The notes beneath the pieces are model-generated. The model made no database searches. It was not told the origin of the DNA and was given only the letters and a program-made list of their open reading frames with translations. A stretch of DNA of 64,000 bases from Rhodospirillaceae bacterium (GTDB lineage: Bacteria; Pseudomonadota; Alphaproteobacteria; JAEUKQ01), in contig JADKIX010000011.1 of NCBI GenBank assembly GCA_016722635.1, forward strand, positions 248,001-312,000, given 5' to 3'. Below are positions 35,454 through 44,276 of the stretch, piece by piece. Each line of letters opens with the position of its first letter. Position 1 is the first letter of the stretch. The translations under genes and the position numbers were made by a program.

Positions 35454-35656
35454 CCAAGCTATGCGCCTCACTTCCTCTGTTTGAACCTATTCTATACGCT
35501 TATGATATTTAAAATGACTGTTGCTTAGGGCCAGGGACGAATTCCTGTTGACTGGCGAATAATTTACTTTACCATGAGGGGCATTAAGCACCTATATAAG
35601 CCGGTTAACGGCGTGTATGACTTTATTATCAACCCCTAAATTGTGTTTTGATCAAA

Positions 35657-36271
35657 ATGACTGTTGTTGTTAAGGGCAAACATCTGGAAATAACCGACGC
35701 TTTACGCCAGCATGTGAATGAACGTTTAAAACATGTATATGAGAAATTTTTTGGTGAGGCAATTGACACCACAGTCACTCTGTCCCAAGAAGGACACAAA
35801 TTTCGTGCCCACCTTTCCTCACATGTCAGCAAATCCATTCTGGTCCAGGCAGAAGCGGATGCAGAAACCGCTTATATCAGCGTTGATTTGGCGGCTGAAA
35901 ATTTGGCAAAACAGTTGCGACGTTATAAGCAGCGGCTACAAAACCATCGCCGTCGCACCGTAACCGACGAAAATGCCTGGTATTCTGTTTTATCACCTGC
36001 TACAGAAACAGATAAACAGGCCAGTACAGCTGACATACAACCTGCTATTGTCGCAGAGATGGAGGCAAAAATTGATACGCTATCCGTCAGTGAGGCCGTC
36101 ATGCGGTTGGATTTGACCAACCTTGCCGCCCTTATGTTTCGCAACCACAGCCATGGCCAGCTCAATATGGTTTACCGGCGGGTCGATGGAAATATCGGCT
36201 GGGTCGATCCAGACGGAAATAAAAAGGCTGTCAGCCCAACCTCTCCTTCCCGTCCCTCTAAACGAGGATAG
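35657..36271 (+). CDS. hpf: Long-form ribosome hibernation promoting factor
   Basis: 204 residues from ATG 35657 (MTVVVKGKHLEITDALRQHV). The N-terminal ribosome-binding domain is followed by a linker and the C-terminal dimerisation domain of long HPF (EAVMRLDLTNLAALMFRNH, then YRRVDGNIGWVDPD). It joins 70S ribosomes into inactive 100S dimers in stationary phase. A TTG at 35648 is also open but the ATG gives the standard start. The expected neighbours rpoN (upstream) and ptsN (downstream) are missing. Confidence 0.93.
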   Translation: MTVVVKGKHLEITDALRQHVNERLKHVYEKFFGEAIDTTVTLSQEGHKFRAHLSSHVSKSILVQAEADAETAYISVDLAAENLAKQLRRYKQRLQNHRRRTVTDENAWYSVLSPATETDKQASTADIQPAIVAEMEAKIDTLSVSEAVMRLDLTNLAALMFRNHSHGQLNMVYRRVDGNIGWVDPDGNKKAVSPTSPSRPSKRG

Positions 36272-36414
36272 GCCAGCTGTTCCCGCCCAGGTATAACATG
36301 CTTGCAGTGGCTCTCGGCCTTTTTTAACAAGTCAGCAAAAATTCCCTATGAAGGGTTTTGTTGTGCAGGGCGTTTGTGCCGTCAAAGGACACTAAAAATT
36401 TCCCCATTTTGCGC

Positions 36415-36633
36415 TTATTGCAATAAGACAGCGTGCAGATTGCCTTGTTCCAACCCTATCATCGCAACTTCCATCGTTGGGACAACCCCTAGCCTGCTGC
36501 CATCGGCGGCATGCACAGAAAATACCGTTTCGTTATCAACAATGATTGGGCGGATATAAGCTAAACCGTTTAACCCCAGTTTTTCTAAATCATTTTTGCT
36601 GATTTTGCGAAGTCTGTCAGAAGAGGATTGCAT
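36415..36633 (-). CDS. DUF1150 family protein
   Basis: 72 residues matching the DUF1150 pattern: LEKLGLNGLAYIRPIIVDNE followed by VHAADGSRLGVVPTMEVAM. In alphaproteobacteria this small protein is recurrently encoded directly downstream of an hsp20 gene, as here (23-base gap). Function unknown; a role in stress response is inferred from context. Confidence 0.85.
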   Translation of the reverse strand: MQSSSDRLRKISKNDLEKLGLNGLAYIRPIIVDNETVFSVHAADGSRLGVVPTMEVAMIGLEQGNLHAVLLQ

Positions 36634-36656
36634 AGTACACCTTCATGATTGATTGA

Positions 36657-37070
36657 TTAGTCACCGATCTTATGGATGGGCACATTTTGTTTCCTTAAAT
36701 CAGGCTGCCGACGTTTTAATTCAATTTCTAGCAACCCCTTTTCTAAATAAGCACCGACAATTTCAAGGCCGGTTGCCAAAATAAAGTTGCGCTGGAATTG
36801 TCGCGCCGCAATGCCCCGATGTAAGTATATTTTATCCTTATCTTCTTGTTTGCCTTTGATCGTTAATTGATTGTCTTGCAAATTTATTTCTAAATCGTTA
36901 ACGGCAAACCCAGCTACCGCTAAAATAATTTTTAATGAATTTTCGGTTTGTTCAATATTATAGGGCGGGTAACCGCTTTCCCCAGCCTGTTTGGTCAGCC
37001 GGATCATCATCTCTTCAACTTGATCAAATCCCAAAAGAAAAGGATTTTGAAAAAACGATATTTTTGTCAT
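36657..37070 (-). CDS. Small heat-shock protein Hsp20/IbpA
   Basis: 137 residues with the alpha-crystallin domain: YPPYNIEQTENSLKIILAVAG, NDLEINLQDNQLTIKGKQ, and the C-terminal AYLEKGLLEIELKR. It holds unfolded proteins for refolding. The leader (37071-37097) contains a hairpin that could mask the ribosome-binding site. It forms a two-gene unit with DUF1150. Confidence 0.92.
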   Translation of the reverse strand: MTKISFFQNPFLLGFDQVEEMMIRLTKQAGESGYPPYNIEQTENSLKIILAVAGFAVNDLEINLQDNQLTIKGKQEDKDKIYLHRGIAARQFQRNFILATGLEIVGAYLEKGLLEIELKRRQPDLRKQNVPIHKIGD

Positions 37071-37078
37071 ATCTTCCT

Positions 37079-37097
37079 GCTCCTTCCAAAAGCGAGC
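37079..37097 (-). promoter_or_regulatory. Possible fourU-type RNA thermometer in the hsp20 leader
   Basis: On the minus strand the leader reads GCTCGCTTTTGGAAGGAGC, ending nine bases before the ATG. GCU/AGC and CUUU/AAGG can pair into a stem with a two-base bulge and a three-base loop, hiding the AAGGAG ribosome-binding site behind a run of four U. Such elements are known in hsp20 leaders. Not demonstrated here. Confidence 0.35.
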
Positions 37098-37206
37098 TTT
37101 GATCAGTTAAGGATATATCCCTTTTAAGACAACCCGCACTGGCATTGCCATCAACTCCCCATCAGGAGATAATAACCCTGATTAAAAAAATCAACCCGTC
37201 ACGCAA

Positions 37207-38826
37207 TCATTGATAATTATCCAACACTTTTCCGTTGGTCGCCAACACTTTAACAGCCGACCAAAAGATAATCTGGTACTGCCCCCCCGGGGATATATAT
37301 TCCGGTACAGCGGCCAGGAAAGGGTCGCCGTCATAATACATCAAAATCAATCCTTGCGGGTTACCTACAGCCCAGCCCAATGCTTCTTGCATAGATAACA
37401 AGGCAGGAATCGGTTGTTGCAATCGCCCTAAAAAATCAAATTGCCGATTATGGGTTCCCATTATGGCGATTTCTTGTCCTTGTTGTTGGCGGTTGGCGAT
37501 AGCATGGGCTGTTTCCTGGGTATCAAAAAATTTATTTAGAGAAAAATAGAATTCCAAATTGATTGCAGCCACCCAAATAAGGGTCAGAAGCGCCAACTGC
37601 GTCACTTGGGAGAACGATCTCCGAGGGGATATTTGGGCAACTAAATACCCACCCCCCAATAAGATTACCCACGCTCTCCAGCTAGTTCCCTCCAGCCAGA
37701 TTGGCAGTCCGGCAGTTCCCGTCATTTCATACCACACCACATCCAGATGGGCCAAAGGAACCATACTAAATAATAAAGCAAAAATTCCAAATATCAACGG
37801 CACCAATGCCGGAATAATTGCGTGGAAATCGCGAATCCGGTCTTTCAGCAAACAACAAGCCCTGGCAACCATCATCGCCATAAAAGGCAATAACGGCAGG
37901 AAGGCGCTAAGTTCGTGCTTCGGCAAAAAGTAAATTGCCAGCACCCAACCTCCTACACCAGTCAGACAATAAGTAACTTGCCGCTCACGCCATAAATTCG
38001 GCTCAGTTCTCATCACCCTCCATAATCTTGGCCACCATAACCAGGGGAAAAGCAATAAGGGCAATAAAAACAAATCCCGCTTTAATAAGGCCCATAATTC
38101 TTGATAGTCATAATATCCACCCCAAGGGCGCTGATTACCCATGAATAATAAGATGACCCAAATTCCGATGGTGACTGTTAAAAAATAAGAACCAGCTATC
38201 TCCTTTGCATAATTTCTCCAATTCAGGAGGCTTTTATCTTTTTTTATCTGCCAAGCCCCTAAAATAGGCAGAGAAACCCCGATCAATCCATACCATCCTG
38301 AAATCAGGAAAAGACCTAAGAGAGCTAGCAAGACCTGAAACTTTGGTAATATGCCTTTTTGGTCTAAGAAATCAAATGCAGCCCGGGTCGCCCAAAGATT
38401 AAGGAAAATAGTCACAAAATCTTGGGTGATAACCCCCACATATACCATATAGCCGCCGCTACCCATCCAGACAATGCAACAGATAGCACGTAATTTTGCT
38501 TCTTGTGGCCATAAATGCCGACAGATGGCCATCAACGGGAATAAGGTGCCAACCGCAAAAATGGGTACGATCAGGCGTGTTACCCAGTCCGAAACTCCTG
38601 TGATCAACCAAACTGCATAGATCATCTGGCCAAAAAAAGATAATGAACCATGCTGTATATGGGCCTGGTTTTGCCATGCCCACCAAACTTCTGATAAAAA
38701 ATTTTGTTCCGTTGCAAGGATAATAGGGCGAAAAAATAACCCGGTTAAAATTGACCCGCCCCCTAAGATGGCAATAATTAGAAACATTTTTTTATGGAGG
38801 GGAGAAACTAAATTCATCAAAAACAT
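37207..38826 (-). CDS. Polytopic membrane protein, ArnT/PMT-like glycosyltransferase family
   Basis: 539 residues with about twelve transmembrane helices and a C-terminal soluble domain, the architecture of GT-C glycosyltransferases. The N-terminal loop after the first helix, where the DE catalytic pair is expected, reads RPIILATEQNFLSEVWW, so the canonical motif is not obvious. Candidate roles are transfer of sugar from a lipid carrier to LPS or another envelope polymer. It is a monocistronic minus-strand gene. The family placement is moderate. Confidence 0.65.
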   Translation of the reverse strand: MFLMNLVSPLHKKMFLIIAILGGGSILTGLFFRPIILATEQNFLSEVWWAWQNQAHIQHGSLSFFGQMIYAVWLITGVSDWVTRLIVPIFAVGTLFPLMAICRHLWPQEAKLRAICCIVWMGSGGYMVYVGVITQDFVTIFLNLWATRAAFDFLDQKGILPKFQVLLALLGLFLISGWYGLIGVSLPILGAWQIKKDKSLLNWRNYAKEIAGSYFLTVTIGIWVILLFMGNQRPWGGYYDYQELWALLKRDLFLLPLLLFPWLWWPRLWRVMRTEPNLWRERQVTYCLTGVGGWVLAIYFLPKHELSAFLPLLPFMAMMVARACCLLKDRIRDFHAIIPALVPLIFGIFALLFSMVPLAHLDVVWYEMTGTAGLPIWLEGTSWRAWVILLGGGYLVAQISPRRSFSQVTQLALLTLIWVAAINLEFYFSLNKFFDTQETAHAIANRQQQGQEIAIMGTHNRQFDFLGRLQQPIPALLSMQEALGWAVGNPQGLILMYYDGDPFLAAVPEYISPGGQYQIIFWSAVKVLATNGKVLDNYQ

Positions 38827-38882
38827 GACTCTATATCAAAAGGCTTTTTTATCCAATTTTTTTAGTTTGCCATAATTAAAAA

Positions 38883-38910
38883 AAAAGGACATACAAAAAT
38901 ATGTCCTTTT
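38883..38910 (-). terminator. Strong Rho-independent terminator between divergent genes
   Basis: Perfect 11-bp inverted repeat AAAAGGACATA (38883-38893) and TATGTCCTTTT (38900-38910). On the minus strand it is followed by a run of ten T. It lies upstream of both flanking genes, so it must end a transcript from the right that neither of them accounts for. Confidence 0.8.
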
Positions 38911-38929
38911 AAGAGGTGCTTAATGAAAC

Positions 38930-39031
38930 CTATTCGCCTTTTGCGGCATCCCTACCCGCTTTTGCGAAAGTGCTTAAATATGATTGATGGCTATCGGTAT
39001 AAACAAGGCTATCAGGCATCTTGCTACACAT
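38930..39031 (-). CDS. Possible small protein upstream of the orphan terminator
   Basis: An open frame on the minus strand from ATG 39031 (MCSKMPDSLVYTDSHQSYLS, then TFAKAGRDAAKGE) ending at 38930, 20 bases before the terminator. The frame stays open upstream to about 39090 without another ATG, so a non-ATG start or a truncated older gene is possible. Only a weak AAGGCG precedes the ATG. No family recognised. The downstream terminator is the chief support. Confidence 0.35.
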   Translation of the reverse strand: MCSKMPDSLVYTDSHQSYLSTFAKAGRDAAKGE

Positions 39032-39133
39032 AAACAGCGGGCGCCTTGCCAGACGTGCATAGGCCTTTAAGAAGTTGTTTGTTTTATGACCTCATTTATT
39101 ATATGAAAGAGTCGATCGTCATTTTTTAGGGGG

Positions 39134-40534
39134 GTGCTCAAGGTGTTAAAATATTTCCGTGGTTCCAAACAATCAGCCGTTCCTATTTTACCTTTATCGC
39201 CGCTTCATGTTGATTCCTGGTTATCAGGTCAAAATGAATTCACCCAAAATTGGGTCAGGCTGCAGAATTTCACGGGGCAAAGCGGCAGACATGTATTGCT
39301 GCCCGCCCCTAACGGTAAAATCGGCTTGGTTTTATTAGGGATCGACGGGATCGACGATATATGGGCTTACAGCTCCTTACCTTTATCTTTACCGGAAGGT
39401 CATTATCAATTAACGCTAGGCCCCACTTCCATTTCCTCCTATCATGCGTGCTTAGGATGGGCATTGGGCAGCTATCAATATGACCGGTATAAAAAATCGG
39501 AAAAGCAACCCGTTACTTTGGAATGGCCAGATCATGTTGACCAAAAAGAAATCGAATATGTAGCTGAGGCGATTTTCCTAGTGCGCAACTTGATCACAAC
39601 GCCCGCGGAAGATATGGGGCCCGCAGAGCTTGCAAAGACGGCAGAAATGATCGCCCAGAAATATCAGGCAAGCTACCAATGCTTGACGGGTGAGGATTTG
39701 TTAAAACAAAATTATCCGTCCATCCACATGGTTGGGCGGGCCAGCAGCCGCCCTCCCCGCCTGATTGATATGCGTTGGGGGAAAAGCGGCATGAAAATTA
39801 CCTTGGTAGGTAAAGGGGTATGCTTTGATTCGGGTGGTCTTGATATCAAAAGTGCTAGCAATATGTTGCTAATGAAAAAGGATATGGGCGGTGCCGCCCA
39901 TGTTTTGGGGTTGGCTTCCCTGATTATGGCCGCAGGGTTGCCCGTTCGCTTGCGTGTCTTGGTCCCCGCGGTTGATAACAGCATTTCGGGCAATGCCTAC
40001 CGCCCGCTTGATGTTATCCGCAGCCGCAGCGGCATAACGGTTGAAGTGGGTGATACCGATGCTGAAGGCCGCCTGATCCTCAGTGATGCTTTAACCGAGG
40101 CCTGTAGCGAAAAGCCCGATTTACTCATTGATTTTGCAACCCTTACCGGGGCTGCCCGCGTAGCTTTAGGACCTGATTTGCCAGCCTTCTTTTGCAATAA
40201 AGATGATTTAGCCCAAGATTTGATTAATTGTTCCCAGCAACAAAAAGATCCGCTTTGGCGTTTGCCTTTATATAGCCCCTACCGGAAATGGCTGGAAAGC
40301 AAGGTGGCCAATTTGCATAGTACAGGGGAATCAAGTTATGGCGGGGCCATTGTGGCCGCTTTATTTTTACAAGAATTTGTAACAGCTGAGACCCCCTGGA
40401 TCCATCTGGATTTGATGGCATGGAATCAGCGTCAACTGCCCGGTAAACCGGTTGGCGGGGAAGCCATGGCCTTGCGCGCCGTCTATGCGTTAATCAAAGA
40501 AAAGGCGGCAGCCAAAAACCTTCCCAAAAGCTAA
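39134..40534 (+). CDS. Leucyl aminopeptidase family protein (M17)
   Basis: 466 residues. The C-terminal peptidase domain has the metal and active-site motifs VGKGVCFDSGGLDIKSA, KKDMGGAAHVLG and VGDTDAEGRLILSDAL (the usual NTDAEGR with D for N). It releases N-terminal amino acids from peptides in the cytoplasm. GTG at 39134 is used; a GTG at 39143 is better spaced from AGGGGG. It is convergent with yejF, the stop codons overlapping by four bases, which places peptide uptake next to peptide breakdown. Confidence 0.9.
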   Translation: MLKVLKYFRGSKQSAVPILPLSPLHVDSWLSGQNEFTQNWVRLQNFTGQSGRHVLLPAPNGKIGLVLLGIDGIDDIWAYSSLPLSLPEGHYQLTLGPTSISSYHACLGWALGSYQYDRYKKSEKQPVTLEWPDHVDQKEIEYVAEAIFLVRNLITTPAEDMGPAELAKTAEMIAQKYQASYQCLTGEDLLKQNYPSIHMVGRASSRPPRLIDMRWGKSGMKITLVGKGVCFDSGGLDIKSASNMLLMKKDMGGAAHVLGLASLIMAAGLPVRLRVLVPAVDNSISGNAYRPLDVIRSRSGITVEVGDTDAEGRLILSDALTEACSEKPDLLIDFATLTGAARVALGPDLPAFFCNKDDLAQDLINCSQQQKDPLWRLPLYSPYRKWLESKVANLHSTGESSYGGAIVAALFLQEFVTAETPWIHLDLMAWNQRQLPGKPVGGEAMALRAVYALIKEKAAAKNLPKS

Positions 40535-42153
40535 GTGGGCCGTTCATCTGCTTCAAAGGCAAAAGCGGCCGCCAGTAATTTTTTGGTATAAGGGTCTTGC
40601 GGATTTGCAAAAATCTCTTTGGCTTTGCCCTGCTCAATAACTTTGCCGTTTTGCATGATGATTAATTCGTCAGCCAAGGATTGGATGACCCGCAAATCAT
40701 GGCTGATAAAGATATAAGTCAAATGATGCCGAATTTGTAATTCCGCCAATAAATCAATAATTTGCGCTTGGGTTGTCATATCCAAAGCCGATGTCGGTTC
40801 ATCCAAAATCAGCAGTTGCGGATTAAGAACAAGGGCGCGGGCAATGGCAATCCGTTGCCGCTGGCCGCCTGAAAATTCATGGGGATACCGGTTGCGGTAA
40901 TCCTTGGATAACCCCACTTGCGCCAGTGCTTCTTCTATCCGGTGGTTTTTCTGATCTGCGGATAATTGGGGTTGATGGATATCCAATCCTTCCGCAATAA
41001 TTTCGTTCACCGTTAAGCGGGGGGAGAGCGATCCGTAAGGATCTTGGAAGATCACCTGCAAATCCTTGCGCATCGGCCGCAGCTGCCGCTCCGGCAATTG
41101 ATCAAGCCTTACCCCTTGGTAAATAACCCGCCCTTGCATCGGGGTTAGCTGCAACAGCGCCATGGCCAAAGTGGTTTTACCCGATCCGCTTTCCCCAACA
41201 ATCCCCAGCGTTTGCCCTTTATTAAGGATGAAGGAAACATCATCCACCGCTTTGACATATTGGGTTGCTTTACGAAAGAATCCACGCCGAATCGGGAACC
41301 AAACGCGTATATTTTCCCCTTGCAACAGCACCGCTTGGGATTTTTGTTCATCGATCATTCTAGGTTTCGGGTAGGATTTTATCAATTCTTGGGTATAAGG
41401 ATGGGTTGGCGATGATAAGATTTGTTGCACCCCCCCTTGCTCGACAATCTGTCCGTTTTTCATCACGCTAACCCGGTCAGCCATTTTCTGGACAATCCCC
41501 AGATCATGGCTGATAAATAGCATCGCCATTTTTAATTGTTGCTGCAGGTCTTTGAGCAATTTCAGCACTTGTGCCTGGATCGTAACATCTAAGGCCGTGG
41601 TCGGTTCATCGGCAATCAATAAGGCCGGATTGTTGGCCAAGGCCATCGCGATCATTACACGCTGGCGTTGCCCACCTGATAATTCATGGGGGAACGACTG
41701 GGCTTTCTGCTTAGCCGCTTTTATACCCACCATCTCCAGCAGTTCCACGCATCTTTTAGCCGCCTGCGCCCAACTGAAAGATTGATGGATCAACATCATT
41801 TCAACAATTTGTTTTTCAATGCGGTGTAAGGGGTTAAGTGAGGTCATAGGTTCTTGAAAAATAATCGTTATTTCCTTGCCCCGGATTTTCTGCATGATAC
41901 GGGATGAAGCACCCACCAATTCCTGGCCTTTAAATTGGATGCTGCCGGTTGGATGATGGGCATGGGGGTAAGGCAACAATTGCAAAATGGAAAGGGCGCT
42001 TACGGATTTACCGGATCCTGATTCACCAACCAACGCCATCACCTCCCCCGGTTGCAAAGTTAAGTGGAAATTCTGTACTGCCTTGATTTCACTGCTACCG
42101 TGACCGAAAGATACCGATAAATCCTTAACCCTTAATAAGGGAGATTGTTCCAT
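40531..42153 (-). CDS. yejF: Oligopeptide/microcin C ABC transporter ATP-binding protein
   Basis: 540 residues with two fused ABC ATPase domains. The first has GESGSGKSVSAL, LSGGQRQRVMIAMAL and LLIADEPTTALD; the second has GESGSGKTTLAMALL, FSGGQRQRIAIARAL and LLILDEPTSALD. This dual form is characteristic of YejF. The open frame begins at 42180 in yejE, but AAGGGGAC precedes the ATG at 42153 (MEQSPLLRVKDLS). It energises YejBE uptake of oligopeptides. Confidence 0.93.
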   Translation of the reverse strand: MEQSPLLRVKDLSVSFGHGSSEIKAVQNFHLTLQPGEVMALVGESGSGKSVSALSILQLLPYPHAHHPTGSIQFKGQELVGASSRIMQKIRGKEITIIFQEPMTSLNPLHRIEKQIVEMMLIHQSFSWAQAAKRCVELLEMVGIKAAKQKAQSFPHELSGGQRQRVMIAMALANNPALLIADEPTTALDVTIQAQVLKLLKDLQQQLKMAMLFISHDLGIVQKMADRVSVMKNGQIVEQGGVQQILSSPTHPYTQELIKSYPKPRMIDEQKSQAVLLQGENIRVWFPIRRGFFRKATQYVKAVDDVSFILNKGQTLGIVGESGSGKTTLAMALLQLTPMQGRVIYQGVRLDQLPERQLRPMRKDLQVIFQDPYGSLSPRLTVNEIIAEGLDIHQPQLSADQKNHRIEEALAQVGLSKDYRNRYPHEFSGGQRQRIAIARALVLNPQLLILDEPTSALDMTTQAQIIDLLAELQIRHHLTYIFISHDLRVIQSLADELIIMQNGKVIEQGKAKEIFANPQDPYTKKLLAAAFAFEADERPT

Positions 42154-42154
42154 T

Positions 42155-43195
42155 TTATTGTCCCCTTGGGTCAAAAGCATGGCGAACGGCCTCGCCTATG
42201 AACATGACCAATATCATCATGAAGCTGATCGTTACAAATCCGCTGATCCCCAGCCACGGGGCTTGTAAGTTGGCTTTACCCTGGGCCAGCAGCTCCCCTA
42301 AGGAGGCGGAGCCAACCGGCAGCCCCAACCCTAGAAAATCAAGGGCGGTTAGCATGATCATGGAGGAGGCCAAGGTGAAAGGCAGGAACGTTAACATGGC
42401 AACCGACGCATTGGGAAGAATGTGCCGCCAAATAATCCGGACATGACTGGCCCCCATGGAACGGGCCGCCCGCACATATTCTAATTTCCGCGAACGCAGG
42501 AATTCCGCGCGCACCAAAGCAACCGGCCAAGTCCAGCTAAACAGCAACATCACCGTCAACAAGGTCCAAAACCCGGGTTGGATAATGCTGGCAACCGTAA
42601 TCAGAATGAACAAGGTAGGCAGCCCTCCCCAAATCTCTAACAAACGCTGGAAGATCAAATCTGTCTTACCGCCAAAATAACCCTGAATGGCCCCAGCCGC
42701 CATCCCCACCATGGTGCTGACCAGCGTTAAAATCAACCCAAACAAGACGGATACGCGAAATCCGTAAATCAAGCGGGCAACCACATCGCGTGCCTGATCA
42801 TCGGTGCCCAGCAAATGGTTAAGGCTGGGAGCTGACGGTGCCGGTTCGTTCAAATCTTTAATGATGGTATCATACCGATAACGAACTAAGGGCCATAATA
42901 TCCAACCCTTTTTATCGATCAATGCGGATACATAGGGATCTTGATAATCCGCTTCGCTCGTAAATTCGCCCCCAAAAGTGGTTTCCGGGTATGACTGGAA
43001 AACCGGCCAATATAATTGGCCTTCATAAAAAACCAGCAAGGGCCGATTATTGGCAATGAATTCTGCAAATAACGATAAGGTCAACAGGGTCAAAAAAATC
43101 CATAATGACCACCATCCGCGCCGATGCTGCCGGAATTTCTGCAGGCGCCGTTTGGTGATTGGTCGAAGCTGAAAAAATTGTCCCTTACGCATCAA
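42155..43195 (-). CDS. yejE: Oligopeptide/microcin C ABC transporter permease
   Basis: 346-residue DppC-type permease. A first transmembrane helix is followed by a large periplasmic segment (FQSYPETTFGGEFTSEADYQ and YRYDTI), the YejE hallmark. Then comes the binding-protein-dependent transport domain with NHLLGTDDQARDVVARLIYG and the EAA loop RAARSMGASHVRIIWRHILP. It overlaps yejB by four bases. Confidence 0.94.
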   Translation of the reverse strand: MMRKGQFFQLRPITKRRLQKFRQHRRGWWSLWIFLTLLTLSLFAEFIANNRPLLVFYEGQLYWPVFQSYPETTFGGEFTSEADYQDPYVSALIDKKGWILWPLVRYRYDTIIKDLNEPAPSAPSLNHLLGTDDQARDVVARLIYGFRVSVLFGLILTLVSTMVGMAAGAIQGYFGGKTDLIFQRLLEIWGGLPTLFILITVASIIQPGFWTLLTVMLLFSWTWPVALVRAEFLRSRKLEYVRAARSMGASHVRIIWRHILPNASVAMLTFLPFTLASSMIMLTALDFLGLGLPVGSASLGELLAQGKANLQAPWLGISGFVTISFMMILVMFIGEAVRHAFDPRGQ

Positions 43196-44271
43196 CGCAC
43201 CGCCGTAAAATCGATCCTGGGATCCACCAAGACATAACAGATATCACTGATGATTTGGATCAGTAACCCAAGCAGGGTAAAAAAATACAAGGTGGCGAAT
43301 AAAATCGGGTAATCACGACCGATTGCCGCCTCATATCCGAGTAATCCCAGCCCATCCAGGGAGAAAATCACCTCAATCAGCAAGGAACCGGTGAATAATA
43401 ACCCAAGGATGCTGGCCGGTAAGCCCGCAATCACCAATAACATAGCATTGCGGAAAACATGGCCGTATAAAATCTTTTTCTCCGGCAACCCTTTTGCCCG
43501 CGCAGTTAATACATATTGTTGGCGAATTTGCTCTAAAAACGAATTTTTTGTCAGCATGGTCAAACTGGCAAAACCGCCAATAACCAAGGCGCTGGTGGGC
43601 AAAACCAAATGCCAGAAATAATCTCCGACCAGCTGCCACCATCCCATTTCCCGCCAATGATCGGAAATCAAGCCCCCTAACGGAAACCAGTTTAAAAAAC
43701 TGCCCCCCGCAAACAGGACAATCAGCAACACGGCGAACAAAAAGCCTGGGATTGCATGACCAGTGACAATCACGGTGGTGGTCCACACATCAAAAGTTGA
43801 GCCGTCCCGAACGGCTTTGCGGATGCCCAGGGGAATGCTGACCATGTAAATGATCAGCATGCTCCAAAGCCCCAGCGAAATTGATACGGGCAAGCGTTCA
43901 AAAATCAATTGGGTGACCGGTTGGCCTTTAAAAAAACTGGTGCCAAAATCAAAGGTTAGATATTTGCCCATCATCCAAAAAAACCGCTCAACCAACGGTT
44001 TATCAAAGCCCAGTTCTTGCCGCAATTGTTTAAGCAAGCCCGGATCAATCCCGCGGGATGTGGAGGAACGGTTAGGATTATCGGGCAAGGCGATTTCGCT
44101 ATCACCCCCCACCAACCGTTCCGGCAACACGCCCTGATGGCCACGTTGCTGGGCGATAAATTGGTCAATGGGGCCACCAGGGGCAAGCTGGACAATTAAA
44201 AAATTGATCAGCATGATCCCGAAAAGGGTAGGGATAATCAGCAACAACCTTTTGATCAAATAAGCAGTCAT
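43192..44271 (-). CDS. yejB: Oligopeptide/microcin C ABC transporter permease
   Basis: 359 residues from MTAYLIKRLLLIIPTLFGIM, a DppB-type permease with six helices. LIVQLAPGGPIDQFI is the family N-terminal motif and LTARAKGLPEKKILYGHVFRN the EAA loop. The open frame reaches back to 44331 inside yejA, but ATG 44271 lies five bases after the yejA stop and gives the standard start. Second gene in the yejABEF operon. Confidence 0.94.
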   Translation of the reverse strand: MTAYLIKRLLLIIPTLFGIMLINFLIVQLAPGGPIDQFIAQQRGHQGVLPERLVGGDSEIALPDNPNRSSTSRGIDPGLLKQLRQELGFDKPLVERFFWMMGKYLTFDFGTSFFKGQPVTQLIFERLPVSISLGLWSMLIIYMVSIPLGIRKAVRDGSTFDVWTTTVIVTGHAIPGFLFAVLLIVLFAGGSFLNWFPLGGLISDHWREMGWWQLVGDYFWHLVLPTSALVIGGFASLTMLTKNSFLEQIRQQYVLTARAKGLPEKKILYGHVFRNAMLLVIAGLPASILGLLFTGSLLIEVIFSLDGLGLLGYEAAIGRDYPILFATLYFFTLLGLLIQIISDICYVLVDPRIDFTAVR

Positions 44272-44276
44272 CGGCT

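Larger units (their letters stand above)
38827..39133. other. Divergent intergenic region with an orphan terminator
   Basis: About 300 bases between the starts of the membrane glycosyltransferase (minus) and the aminopeptidase (plus). It contains the strong hairpin at 38883-38910 and, just upstream of it on the minus strand, a small open frame ending at 38930. Nothing else is supported. Confidence 0.6.
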
